DNA from: Acetobacter sp. 46_36 | GTDB taxonomy: Bacteria > Pseudomonadota > Alphaproteobacteria > RF32 > CAG-239 | NCBI GenBank assembly: GCA_001917135.1 | Contig: MNTT01000016.1 | Span: 261,576-325,575 of the forward strand | DNA length: 64,000 nt | Direction: 5' to 3' | In this document: one piece after another, positions 1 to 7,911 of the stretch | Numbering within the stretch: the first letter of the stretch is position 1 | Layout: the number at the start of each line of letters is the position of its first letter | The notes under the pieces: model-generated | Databases searched by the model: none | What the model was told of the DNA's origin: nothing | The model's input: only the letters and a program-made list of their open reading frames with translations | Made by a program: the position numbers and the translations under genes

Positions 1-452
1 CGGAAAGGCTGGACATTCTTAACATAAAGACCATAAAGAATGTCCAAGACAAAGACTACACCCGTTTTATCATCGATGCCCCCTGCTCCGGCAGCGGCAC
101 CTGGCGGCGGACGCCGGACGCCAAATTCCGCATTACGCCGCAACGGCTGCGGGAAATACTCGGCATCCAGGCTGAAATTCTTGAATTCGGCGCGGAGCAT
201 ACCGCTGCGGGCGGACGCCTGATTTACATTACCTGCTCGGTTCTTCCGGAAGAAAACGAAAGACAAATCGAATCTTTTCTGGCGAAACATCCCGAATTCA
301 GCCCGATTGACCACAAAGAACTTTGGCGGGAAACGCTGGACATTCCGCTGTATCCTTTTGATGATACGAGATGGCTGAAATTTTCGCCGCTTAATACCAA
401 AACCGACGGCTTTTTCTTCTGTGCCATGAAAAAGGCTGTTGCCGAAAGTTAA
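1..452 (+). CDS. rsmB: 16S rRNA m5C methyltransferase RsmB, C-terminal part (cut by window edge)
   Basis: The reading frame is open from base 3 and ends with TAA at 450-452; the start lies before the window. It carries the two cysteine motifs of RNA m5C methyltransferases: DAPCSGSGTW (fragment residues 25-34, the Cys that helps release product) and TCSVLPEEN (Cys at about residue 78, the nucleophile that attacks the cytosine). The run GTWRRTPDA after the first motif is typical of RsmB, which methylates C967 of 16S rRNA using SAM. The N-terminal NusB-like RNA-binding domain would be outside the window, so the alternative RsmF or another Sun-family member cannot be fully excluded. Confidence 0.85.
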   Translation, partial: ERLDILNIKTIKNVQDKDYTRFIIDAPCSGSGTWRRTPDAKFRITPQRLREILGIQAEILEFGAEHTAAGGRLIYITCSVLPEENERQIESFLAKHPEFSPIDHKELWRETLDIPLYPFDDTRWLKFSPLNTKTDGFFFCAMKKAVAES

Positions 453-468
453 ACCAAAGCGGACGATG

Positions 469-534
469 CAGCGCGACACTCACAGAGGTGCAGGGCGAAA
501 CTTACAGAGATACAGCGCGACACTTACAGCGATG
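469..534. repeat. Three tandem imperfect 22-bp repeats
   Basis: Three consecutive 22-base units (469-490, 491-512, 513-534), each of the form cagSGCGA-AC-T-ACAG-GAT, fill the space between the rsmB-like gene and the histidine phosphatase. No gene is seen in the spacer. It is one of many short tandem arrays found between genes in this window. Confidence 0.8.
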
Positions 535-642
535 TGGTTAAGTTCGTTTTCCGGCTTGATTTTCTGCGGCAACTTTTTTATCCTGTTTTTAACAAATATA
601 CCGGACTGGGCAAAACGATAAAAAAGGAAACAGCGAGCGACG

Positions 643-1227
643 ATGATTTTATACCTGATGAGACACGGGCAGACGGACTGGAACGCAGAAGAAAAAGTAC
701 AGGGCTGGAATGACACGCCGCTTAACGAAACCGGCGCAGAGCAGGCTCGGGCTGCAGCGGGGAAGCTCAGCGGGGAAAAGATTGAAACGATTTATGCAAG
801 CGATTTGAAACGCGCCAGAAAAAGCGCCGACATTATCAGCGGCATACTTGATTTGCCGGTGCACTATACCAAAAGGCTGCGCGAGATGAATTTCGGCAAG
901 GCTGAAGGGCTGAAAAAAAACGATTTGGAAGCGGTCTTTCCCTATATCTATCAGGCTTTCAACGACATCAAAAACCCCGAACGCTACGATATCGGCTACC
1001 CCGGCGGGGAAACGACCGGCGCAGTACAGCAGCGTTTTATGAAATTTATCAACAAACTGTTTGAAGAAGGGCGGGAGCGCGTGCTGCTGGTTACGCACGG
1101 AATGCTCATCCGCATTTTTGCCGAAATATGCCTGAAAAAGACCATCCGACTCGAAAACGGTTCCGTCCTGCGGGTGGCTTTTGACGAAAAAACAAAAAAA
1201 TTCAAATCTGCCAAGGTTCTGTTTTAG
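643..1227 (+). CDS. Histidine phosphatase family protein (phosphoglycerate-mutase-like)
   Basis: A 194-residue protein of the histidine phosphatase superfamily. The phosphohistidine motif RHGQTDWN is at residues 7-14, the second active-site histidine sits in THG (His152), and the acid Glu82 lies in REMNFG. The length suits the GpmB/CobC/PhoE-like small cytosolic phosphatases; the exact substrate (3-phosphoglycerate, alpha-ribazole phosphate or another phosphomonoester) cannot be read from sequence. There are no cobalamin genes nearby to favour CobC. An AAGGAA sequence lies about 13 bases before the ATG. The gene appears to stand alone between repeat-containing spacers. Confidence 0.85.
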   Translation: MILYLMRHGQTDWNAEEKVQGWNDTPLNETGAEQARAAAGKLSGEKIETIYASDLKRARKSADIISGILDLPVHYTKRLREMNFGKAEGLKKNDLEAVFPYIYQAFNDIKNPERYDIGYPGGETTGAVQQRFMKFINKLFEEGRERVLLVTHGMLIRIFAEICLKKTIRLENGSVLRVAFDEKTKKFKSAKVLF

Positions 1228-1314
1228 CCCGCCCGGGACGAAGCGCAGGAGCCCCAGAACGATGCGCAGGCAAAATCTTTATTGCAACTATAGTGAAACG
1301 GAGAATTTAACAGT

Positions 1315-2046
1315 ATGATAAAACATAAACATGATGCCTCTTTAGAGGGCAGCAACACATCTGCATCTCCGTTAAAGCAGAACAGCGGCCATAAGGTTTC
1401 CGAAAATTTGAGCAAAAGTGTTTCCGGCGATTGCGACGGATTTTGAAGAACATCGCTAAGAAAGCTGGAAATATTTTTTGACTGGAAAAGTTGCAGCACC
1501 AGACACGAGTTTTGGTGTGCTGTGTCTGTAATTTATTTTCTCTACGCCTTATTATCTTTGATGTCTTTGGGTTTATCTTATCCTAATTGGCATTTATTTC
1601 TAGCACTCCCCTGCATATTATTCTATACTGCTTTGGTGGCGAGGCGGTTGAATGACATCAGAGGGCTATCAATGGCCAAATATATATGGGGCATCTTTTG
1701 GCTTTTGGTTATCATCAGCTATCCTTTCCGTACGGCAGCCGGCATATATGCTGATGTCATCTGCGGCACTCTTGCACTCTTTTTCTGCATAGCTGCTTTT
1801 GTCAAGGGGAAAACGACGCATCAGATAAGCAAATTCCGCTACATACTAAACTTCTTCGCCATCTCTGTCCTCCTCTTTTTTTCCTTTATTTGGACGATAA
1901 TGGGTCTGCTTTCCCCTAACTCCCTACTTTTCCTCAAGCTGTTTTTCCCATACTTGCGCTTTTGCAAAACGGCTACTCCATGTCTAGGCGACGGTAAGTA
2001 CATTTATTGCGACAGTATACTCGGTAATTGCGAGGAGTTTTTCTAA
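1315..2046 (+). pseudogene. DUF805 membrane protein interrupted by an in-frame TGA
   Basis: An ATG at 1315, preceded by GGAG (1300-1303), opens a frame that reads 43 residues and meets TGA at 1444-1446. The same frame continues without another stop to TAA/2046. Immediately after the TGA it reads FFDWKSCSTRHEFW (about 1474-1515), the recognisable start of a DUF805 domain (compare NFKGRTSRFEFW in the next gene), followed by four hydrophobic helices. No good start codon exists between the TGA and the RHEFW motif; the GTG at 1522 would cut the motif off. TGA is a normal stop in other genes here, so this is most simply a nonsense mutation or a sequence error rather than recoding. It lies 115 bp before an intact DUF805 gene. 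Confidence 0.7.
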
Positions 2047-2160
2047 ATTTTCCGAACTTCGGTCAATCAAGAAAACTGTGATTTAAAAAGCAACCGGGGT
2101 TGCCATTAAAATAAATATGATTATTATGTATTTGATTTTTAATTTTTTTGAGAGGGAAAA

Positions 2161-3417
2161 ATGGTTAGTAAAAAGGCTTCGGCCGATGATGTAAAAAAGA
2201 CAGCGGTTCAAACCGCAGCAGACGAAAACGCGCCCCAAAGCGCCGCAACCAAAAGAACTGCTTCAAAGCAGGCAGTTTCCAAGACTGCCAAGGAAAATGC
2301 ATCTAAGACGGCAAAAAGCTCCGCGGCTAAAACAGCAAAAGTTTCCGCGGCAAAAGCTCCTGCAAAAAGCGGCGCGGACAAGGCATCCGCCGCAAAAAAC
2401 ACCGTGAAAGCCGCTGCTAAAACTTCGGCATCAAAAAAGACGGCTAAGGCTGCCGACAGCAAAGAAACCAATATCCCCGAGGCGGAAAATCATGACATCA
2501 TCAGCGAAGTCATGACGATTAAATCGCGCAACGAAGAGAAAAAGGCCGCCAAACCCGCGGCTGCGCAAACCGCGAAAAAAGCGGCAGCAAAATCAATGCC
2601 GGCGGAAGGGGTTGAAGAAAAAGGCCGCAAAGCGGTTCCCGAAAACAGCAAACGGGCGGCAGTCAAAGAAAATGCCAAAATTGCCGAAGCAAAAAAATTT
2701 CTTGAAATGAAAGAAAGCGCCGATGCGGCCGGCAATGCGTCGGAAAACGGCGAAAGCGAACTCTGCGGCGGCGCATTCTGCGCCTGGGCCCGCGCTTACA
2801 AAAACCTGTTTAACTTCAAGGGCAGAACATCCAGATTTGAATTTTGGAGTTCCATGCTGATTAATATGTTTGTTATTCTTCTGCTGGTTTCCGGAGTTGC
2901 TTTTGCTATGCCGCATGCCCATAAGATAACGACAGTTCTGGCAATTTTATTTTATATTGCAGAGGTATTCTTTTATTTGTCGCTGTTTGTCAGAAGGCTG
3001 CACGACGCCGGCTATGGCGCATGGAAAGGATTTTTCCGTCCGTTTGTCCTTTACTGGCTGTTAACAGGTATTTTGTCGGCTGCAGGGACTGCATACGCTT
3101 TGCAGGGCGGTAAGATTTACAGCGGCTTTTCAACCGGAGAAAGCTTTATTATACTGGGGTGCGGCGCGGCAACGCTGCTGGTTATGATGTTTTACGGCTA
3201 TTACAGCCTGAAAATCTTCATTGCGGCCGGTTTCTTCGAGGAAGAACGCGGAGCCAACCAGTATGGCACAGCCTCCTTTTATGATGCCGGGCACAAGGCA
3301 AAAAGCCTCAGGTATGCTGCCATTTATCTGTTGCTCCTGCTTGTCGGCTATTTGACGTACTTTATGTCAACCTACATGGATGCTGTTGAGAGAGGCGGGT
3401 ATAACGGCTATTATTAG
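2161..3417 (+). CDS. DUF805 membrane protein with long Lys/Ala-rich N-terminal tail
   Basis: A 418-residue protein in two parts. Residues 1 to about 200 are low-complexity, rich in Lys, Ala and Ser with repeated KTAK/SAAK/KAAAK runs, resembling histone-H1-like tails. Residues about 212-400 are a DUF805 domain: the entry motif GRTSRFEFW (221-229), then several hydrophobic helices, the conserved RRLHDAGYGAW segment, and further membrane segments. DUF805 proteins are inner-membrane proteins of unknown function. A GAGAGGG ribosome site precedes the ATG. The basic tail would face the cytosol and could touch nucleic acid or anionic lipid; this is inference. The adjacent broken gene is a shorter relative. 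Confidence 0.8.
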   Translation: MVSKKASADDVKKTAVQTAADENAPQSAATKRTASKQAVSKTAKENASKTAKSSAAKTAKVSAAKAPAKSGADKASAAKNTVKAAAKTSASKKTAKAADSKETNIPEAENHDIISEVMTIKSRNEEKKAAKPAAAQTAKKAAAKSMPAEGVEEKGRKAVPENSKRAAVKENAKIAEAKKFLEMKESADAAGNASENGESELCGGAFCAWARAYKNLFNFKGRTSRFEFWSSMLINMFVILLLVSGVAFAMPHAHKITTVLAILFYIAEVFFYLSLFVRRLHDAGYGAWKGFFRPFVLYWLLTGILSAAGTAYALQGGKIYSGFSTGESFIILGCGAATLLVMMFYGYYSLKIFIAAGFFEEERGANQYGTASFYDAGHKAKSLRYAAIYLLLLLVGYLTYFMSTYMDAVERGGYNGYY

Positions 3418-3457
3418 CCGCTATTTCATCCCGGAGAGATAATCGACAATTTCAAAT

Positions 3458-3491
3458 AAACCAGTTTAAGCTTCCGGGCTTAAACTGGTTT
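3458..3491 (+). terminator. Strong stem-loop terminator after the DUF805 gene
   Basis: A perfect 14-bp stem (3458-3471 with 3478-3491) closes a 6-base loop (ttccgg); the right arm ends in TTT and is followed by ATTTTGG. It lies 40 bp after the DUF805 stop codon and can act for that gene; the opposite gene mtnN ends further right. Confidence 0.8.
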
Positions 3492-3640
3492 ATTTTGGTA
3501 GCCGAGCGAAGACCTTAGTAAAACTTTTTAGTAAAACTTTCTCAACCGACATCAGGCAGAACCGGCCGCAGCTGTTCAGGCTTATCTTTTGGCAGCTCAG
3601 TCTGGTCCGGAAGCTGTTTTTACTTTCTGTCTGCGGTATT

Positions 3641-4321
3641 TTATTCTTCTGCCAGCGCACGCAGGACAATATCTACCATTGCTGCCGCTTTTTCAGGGAC
3701 ATTTTGCCAAAACATACGATACTCTTCCTCCTGATTTCGAGTACCGACGACATCGCTGATTATCCGCAGCGACAAAAACGGCCGACGTTCATTCAAATAG
3801 CAGGCTTGCGCGACAGCCGCACTTTCCATATCCACAGCCAGAGCTTCCGGAAACTCGCCCTTGATTGTCTGCAAACGGCGGGCATCGGTTAAAAACCGGT
3901 CTCCGGTTACGGTCAGACCGCGTTTGAAGTACCCTGAGGGAACGGCCGCAATTATTTTTTCCATCATTTCGGGACGGGGTTCAAAATACAGCGGCAACCC
4001 CTGTACCTGCCCGCGCTGGTTAGGCTCACCGCACCAGACATCGTGATAGCAGACTTTTTCTGCCAAAACAATATCCCCCTGCCGCAAAGAAGTATCAATT
4101 CCGCCGGCAAGCCCCGTCGATATAACCAAATCCGCACCGGCATCGCATGCCTTTTGAGCTGCCAGCGCCGCATTCACTTTACCGATACCGGCTTTTACGA
4201 GCAGAATATTCCTGCCATATACGTGAGCGCGTGGATAATCGCCGTTTTCATCAAAATCGTACAATTTCCGAACCGAATCATATTCGCTTTCCATTGCCGT
4301 AATTATTGCCGTTGTTGTCAT
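3641..4321 (-). CDS. mtnN: 5'-methylthioadenosine/S-adenosylhomocysteine nucleosidase
   Basis: A 226-residue protein of the PNP/MTAN family, which cleaves adenine from methylthioadenosine and S-adenosylhomocysteine in methionine salvage. Numbered from the ATG at 4321, the catalytic pattern of MTAN is visible: Glu11 in AMESE, the AGIGKVNAA ribose loop (44-52), VDMESAAVAQ with Glu166, and Asp190 in ISDVVG. I prefer the ATG at 4321 because it begins the conserved TTAIITAMESE strand and is preceded by GGTAAGGAGC; an ATG at 4363 would add 14 unrelated residues. It lies just downstream of lexA on the same strand, about 50 bp apart, and may share its transcript. Confidence 0.9.
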   Translation of the reverse strand: MTTTAIITAMESEYDSVRKLYDFDENGDYPRAHVYGRNILLVKAGIGKVNAALAAQKACDAGADLVISTGLAGGIDTSLRQGDIVLAEKVCYHDVWCGEPNQRGQVQGLPLYFEPRPEMMEKIIAAVPSGYFKRGLTVTGDRFLTDARRLQTIKGEFPEALAVDMESAAVAQACYLNERRPFLSLRIISDVVGTRNQEEEYRMFWQNVPEKAAAMVDIVLRALAEE

Positions 4322-4369
4322 GCTCCTTACCTTCCCTTCTGTTACTTCCGGCTGAAAAGACATCTGCCA

Positions 4370-5083
4370 TCAATTATATTTACGGACAATGCCGTACAAT
4401 ATCCCTTGGATTTTCAGCCGGTCTGCCGTCAGTTTTATCGGCTCATAATCCTTATTGCAGGGCAAAAGCCAGACTTCATTCCCGGATTTGCGGTCAAGCA
4501 CTTTCAGGGTGGCCTCTTCATTATCAACCAGAGCAACGACAATCTGCCCGTTATCGGCACGGTCGGCACGACGGATAATTGCCGTATCACCGTCAAAAAT
4601 TCCGGCTTCCACCATAGACTCACCTTCTATCGTCAGCGCATAAAGCTCAGACTGGGTAGAAAAGCTTTTGGGGATATAAATATATTCCGACGGATTGGCG
4701 ATGGCTTCAATCGGCGTTCCGGCAGCAATCTTTCCGTATAAAGGTATCATCAGCGAAAACTCGGTTTCTCCGTTGTCATTAGCAAAAACTTCCTGTCCTG
4801 CAAGGCCGTCCTTTGAAGACTGCCCGGCGTTCAAACACGCGTCCAAACGGTTTTCATGATGAGGTTCAACCTGAGGCATTTTCAGAACTTCCAGCGCTCG
4901 CGCCTTATGTGCAAGCTTGCGGATAAAGCCGCGTTCTTCCAATGCATTTATCAACGCATGGATGCCGGACTTCGACTTCAGCCCGACAGCTTCTTTCATC
5001 TCCTCAAAAGACGGCGAATGGCCGGTTTCTTTAATAAAATTATCAATATATACAAGCAAGTTGTGTTGTTTTGGCGTTAACAT
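4370..5083 (-). CDS. lexA: SOS repressor LexA
   Basis: A 237-residue LexA. The N-terminal winged-helix domain (residues 1-65, beginning MLTPKQHNLLVYI) is followed by a linker and the S24 autopeptidase domain. The self-cleavage site is Ala121-Gly122 in KIAAGTP; the catalytic dyad is Ser156 (EGESMVEAG) and Lys194 (EEATLKVL). LexA represses DNA-damage genes and cleaves itself when RecA is activated. GGAGGGAAG stands just before the ATG. A direct-repeat LexA box overlaps the -10 of its own promoter, showing autoregulation. mtnN follows on the same strand. Confidence 0.95.
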   Translation of the reverse strand: MLTPKQHNLLVYIDNFIKETGHSPSFEEMKEAVGLKSKSGIHALINALEERGFIRKLAHKARALEVLKMPQVEPHHENRLDACLNAGQSSKDGLAGQEVFANDNGETEFSLMIPLYGKIAAGTPIEAIANPSEYIYIPKSFSTQSELYALTIEGESMVEAGIFDGDTAIIRRADRADNGQIVVALVDNEEATLKVLDRKSGNEVWLLPCNKDYEPIKLTADRLKIQGILYGIVRKYN

Positions 5084-5107
5084 CTTCCCTCCGTCATTTT
5101 TAATTTT

Positions 5108-5122
5108 GTTCTACTTTAGTTC
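5108..5122 (-). promoter_or_regulatory. LexA operator (direct repeat, alphaproteobacterial type)
   Basis: GTTC at 5108-5111 and GTTC at 5119-5122 are separated by exactly seven bases; on the lexA strand this reads GAAC-N7-GAAC. This is the known LexA box of Alphaproteobacteria and differs from the CTG-N10-CAG box of enterics. It lies 25-39 bp upstream of the lexA ATG and overlaps the predicted -10. Confidence 0.85.
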
Positions 5123-5141
5123 TTATTTTTATGATTGTCAA
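5113..5141 (-). promoter_or_regulatory. lexA promoter
   Basis: On the minus strand TTGACA (5141-5136), a 17-base spacer and TAAAGT (5118-5113) form a sigma70-type promoter. The -10 lies inside the LexA box, so bound LexA would block RNA polymerase. Confidence 0.75.
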
Positions 5142-5207
5142 GCGCTTTTTTTGCAGTTTGGACGGCAGAGCGGCGTGAGAAATTACGATGGCGGGAAACG
5201 AAACGCA

Positions 5208-5284
5208 GATATTAACGGCAGGCAGTGGCAGAATGCAATGCGCCGACATTAACATCAACGCGAAGCACCGATATTAACGGCAGG
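5208..5284. repeat. 15-bp direct repeat flanking the end of a gene
   Basis: The 15-mer gatattaacggcagg occurs exactly at 5208-5222 and 5270-5284, with a degenerate relative (gacattaac) near 5245. The second copy contains the stop codon of the leftward gene, so repeat spread appears to have set the end of that protein. Confidence 0.65.
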
Positions 5285-6545
5285 AGGCAAGACGGCGGAG
5301 ATATTCTTCCCGCGGCAGCCTATATCCGCAGCGCAGGAGTTCCCGCGATACCAATCCCCTCTCCAACAGCAGGCGGCGGGTCTGCATCACGTTGTAACTT
5401 ATCTGGCGGTCGGTCTTCTGCGGATGTTCGTAGCCATAAGTGCGATGCTGGATGGCGCGGAGGATTTTCAGTACCGCCGCGGTTTTAATATCTGTTCCGG
5501 CCAGTTCCGCGGCAACGTTCGGATAGGAATACACCAGGCTGAGCGGCAATATCCTCTTATACGCTTCGGGATATGTGCCCAAACCGATATCGAAACGGGG
5601 CTGGTTCTTAACCCGGTACGGATGTGCCATACAATTGCCGATAATGATGTCGGCGGCGATGCCGTTTAAATTGTCATAGGAAAAATAGCGGTCATACTCG
5701 TTTTGGCTCGGCCGGTACGAAGGCATTATGAAATTGACGCCAAAGCAGTTCCCTTCGTCTTCCATTTTCTGAAACGCCCAGGCGAACTCGGTAGCAATCC
5801 GGGTTTGATAAACGGGATAGCCGAACATGACAAACTTCACCTCCCGCGCACCGAAAATCTTGTTTTTGATTTCTGCCAGACGCGCAATATTGTCTTCAGT
5901 CGAAATATCATACGGCACACTGACGCATTCGTCGATAATCTCATGCGAAACGCCCATTGCCTTAAAATAGCGGCGGTACATTTCCTGTTCGGAACCGACG
6001 TTGTAAATTAATGACGAATCGGTAAAGTCCGAATTTCCCTGATTGTCCGTCAGACCTAAAAAAATCAGCTTTACCGCCCGGCCGGTGCGGCGAAAATGGT
6101 TAAACCATGCAAAAACAGCCGGACCAGCGGCACCGGGATGCCCGGAAAAGACGACAAAAGCGTCCGTATCGTCCGGCAATCCGGAATAATCGCAGCCGAA
6201 AACTTTTCGCCGGCAGCCGGAAAAAGCAATGACCTGTCCGGCTTTTATGCGGCCTTTTTCTTCCGCTCTGAGAATAGTCTTTTTTTCTGCCGGTGTAAAC
6301 AAAAACTCAGGTATCAGGTGCCGGGATATCTGCGCCGTGCGGGCAGCCCGAACCGCCGCTCCGATTTCAAAATCAGGCGCACAGACCAGCTTTGCTGCAT
6401 ATCCGGCATATTCCGCAAAGACGGCAAACTCCTCCCGGTGGTGCCCGCGGCGGCGCCACTCGGCAGCATAATCCTTATAAACGGGTGCCCTGCCCGCAAG
6501 AACGTCGGAAACTATTTTTTCATAAACACTGGCTTGATGCGGCAT
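5274..6545 (-). CDS. Uncharacterised protein with a possible DUF218/YdcF-like core
   Basis: A 423-residue soluble protein I cannot assign to a named family. Its middle reads FVVFSGHPG, then MYRRYFKAMGVSHEIIDECVSVPYDISTEDN, a pattern like the DUF218/ElyC/YdcF fold (glycine-rich loop after a strand, a Y-ML..G(V/I) segment, then an ST-EN motif). That family has roles in envelope-polymer metabolism, but the match is by eye and weak. The ATG at 6545 is chosen because AGGAGCAGAA stands directly before it; a GTG at 6590 would add 15 residues without a ribosome site. No membrane segment is seen. It is a single gene, convergent with nothing and upstream of a repeat spacer. Confidence 0.55.
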   Translation of the reverse strand: MPHQASVYEKIVSDVLAGRAPVYKDYAAEWRRRGHHREEFAVFAEYAGYAAKLVCAPDFEIGAAVRAARTAQISRHLIPEFLFTPAEKKTILRAEEKGRIKAGQVIAFSGCRRKVFGCDYSGLPDDTDAFVVFSGHPGAAGPAVFAWFNHFRRTGRAVKLIFLGLTDNQGNSDFTDSSLIYNVGSEQEMYRRYFKAMGVSHEIIDECVSVPYDISTEDNIARLAEIKNKIFGAREVKFVMFGYPVYQTRIATEFAWAFQKMEDEGNCFGVNFIMPSYRPSQNEYDRYFSYDNLNGIAADIIIGNCMAHPYRVKNQPRFDIGLGTYPEAYKRILPLSLVYSYPNVAAELAGTDIKTAAVLKILRAIQHRTYGYEHPQKTDRQISYNVMQTRRLLLERGLVSRELLRCGYRLPREEYLRRLASCR

Positions 6546-6714
6546 TTCTGCTCCTGCACGGCAAACGGATTGAACTTCAGATTCAGGCACGAGTGTGCCG
6601 TACTTTGAGTCGATTTTAGCGCCTATAGCTTAAATAATCGTAAATTCGGGGAATGTATTAGGATATTCTTAACTTTTTACAGACTAAAGAGAGAGGATAA
6701 TGACGGAGGGAAAT

Positions 6715-7413
6715 ATGAGCGTGTATAAATATAAGGCATTCAAGTCCGGCAGCAAGGTTTCACGGCTAATCATTTTTCTGCACGGATACAACAGCTGCAT
6801 TGAAGACGTTGAACCTTTTGCAGAGATGCTGTTGCAGCATTTGGACAATACGCTGGTTGTTATGCCCGAGGCGGACACGCAGAGCGAACGCAATCCGCTG
6901 AAAAAACAGTGGTATGCCCTTGTTGACGTTGACCCTGACCGCAAACGGCGCAAACCGGAGACGCCAACAGACGAAATTGTGGAGATTTATAATCGCACCG
7001 GCCCCCGCATCAGCGAGACGGCGAAAAAGATGAATGCTTTTATCAGCAGTCTGCAAAAAGAGCTTAAAATCAAAAACAAAGACACTTATGTCATGGGATT
7101 TTCACAGGGAGCCATGCTCGCAATGTATGTCGGGCTGACCCGGAAATACGAATTGGGCGGCGTTTTTCCTTTTGCCGGCATCGTCTGCGGCAAAGACATG
7201 CTGGAAAAAGAACTGGCATCGCGGCCGGGCGTTTATCTGTTTCACGGCACGAGCGACCTTTCGGTGCAGTATAAGACGCTTGACTTTACCAAGGAATGGC
7301 TTGACCGGCACGATATTGACTGGGAGGCTATTGAATACGACGGCATTGAGCACCGCCTGATTGAAGACGAGATGAAAGACGCCGCCGAGATTATCAACCG
7401 CAGGTATGCATAA
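6715..7413 (+). CDS. Alpha/beta-hydrolase, phospholipase/carboxylesterase family
   Basis: A 232-residue alpha/beta hydrolase of the carboxylesterase/lysophospholipase group. The oxyanion segment is FLHGYNS, the nucleophile elbow is GFSQG (Ser130), and Asp181 (GTSDLSVQ) and His213 (IEHRL) complete the triad. Such enzymes hydrolyse short acyl or thioester bonds in the cytosol. GGAGGGAAAT stands before the ATG at 6715; an ATG five codons earlier (6700) is also possible. The insert KRRKPETPTDEI between the oxyanion loop and the elbow is longer than in minimal family members. It is followed 66 bp later by a MazG-like gene, likely cotranscribed. Confidence 0.8.
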   Translation: MSVYKYKAFKSGSKVSRLIIFLHGYNSCIEDVEPFAEMLLQHLDNTLVVMPEADTQSERNPLKKQWYALVDVDPDRKRRKPETPTDEIVEIYNRTGPRISETAKKMNAFISSLQKELKIKNKDTYVMGFSQGAMLAMYVGLTRKYELGGVFPFAGIVCGKDMLEKELASRPGVYLFHGTSDLSVQYKTLDFTKEWLDRHDIDWEAIEYDGIEHRLIEDEMKDAAEIINRRYA

Positions 7414-7479
7414 GTACCGGCATATAAAGGCTAAAAGTGCCGTTTGTACCGCATACCGGCAGAAAAAAGCGAGAAGGCT

Positions 7480-7809
7480 ATGGTTTTAGAACTTAAAAAA
7501 TCCCCTACCCTGCAAGATTTTCAATCGTATGTCCGGCAGATGAAACAGGAACGCGGATTCAATACGACGGATAAGTTTTACGAATGCTGCCTGTTTGCCG
7601 AAGAAGCCGGCGAAGTTATTTCTGCCGTACGCAAAAATGCAAAGGGCGGTTCGGTCGGCAGCGGTTCAGCCGTCAGCAATGTTGCAGAGGAGCTTGCCGA
7701 CGTATTCATTTATGTCTGTTCGCTGGCAAATATGCACGGCATTGATTTGGAACAGGCTTTTCGCGATAAAGAAGAAAAAAACAAGCTGCGCACATGGAAA
7801 CGGCTATAG
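7480..7809 (+). CDS. MazG-like nucleotide pyrophosphohydrolase
   Basis: A 109-residue single-domain all-alpha NTP pyrophosphatase. The metal-binding pattern EEAGEV (EExxE) and, later, EELADV (ExxD) of the MazG/dUTPase-like fold are present. Such enzymes remove pyrophosphate from house-keeping or damaged nucleotides. The ATG at 7480 with GAGAAGG in front is chosen; upstream TTG/ATG-less codons back to 7444 show no conservation. The length suits the short MazG-like proteins rather than two-domain MazG. Confidence 0.8.
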   Translation: MVLELKKSPTLQDFQSYVRQMKQERGFNTTDKFYECCLFAEEAGEVISAVRKNAKGGSVGSGSAVSNVAEELADVFIYVCSLANMHGIDLEQAFRDKEEKNKLRTWKRL

Positions 7810-7818
7810 GCAGCAATC

Positions 7819-7880
7819 GGGACTGCTTCGGGTACGGGACTGCTTTAATCCGAATTGCTTGGGGTGCGGGACTGTTTTTG
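7819..7880. repeat. 32-bp-period direct repeat between convergent genes
   Basis: A 19-base segment, tgcttcgggtacgggactg at 7824-7842, recurs with two changes at 7856-7874. It lies in the 100-bp space between the MazG-like gene and the leftward glycosyltransferase gene; a further fragment (gtacgggac) follows near 7886. Confidence 0.6.
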
Positions 7881-7911
7881 AGTATGTACGGGACGGTGTG
7901 AGGAGGGGCGG

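Noticed and set aside
1441..1449. TGA at 1444 as recoded Trp or selenocysteine
   Set aside because: TGA is used as a normal stop in several genes here, and no Sec insertion element or Trp reassignment sign is visible.
4043..4741. Long plus-strand open frame across mtnN and lexA
   Set aside because: It lies antisense to two well-supported genes and has no motif of its own.
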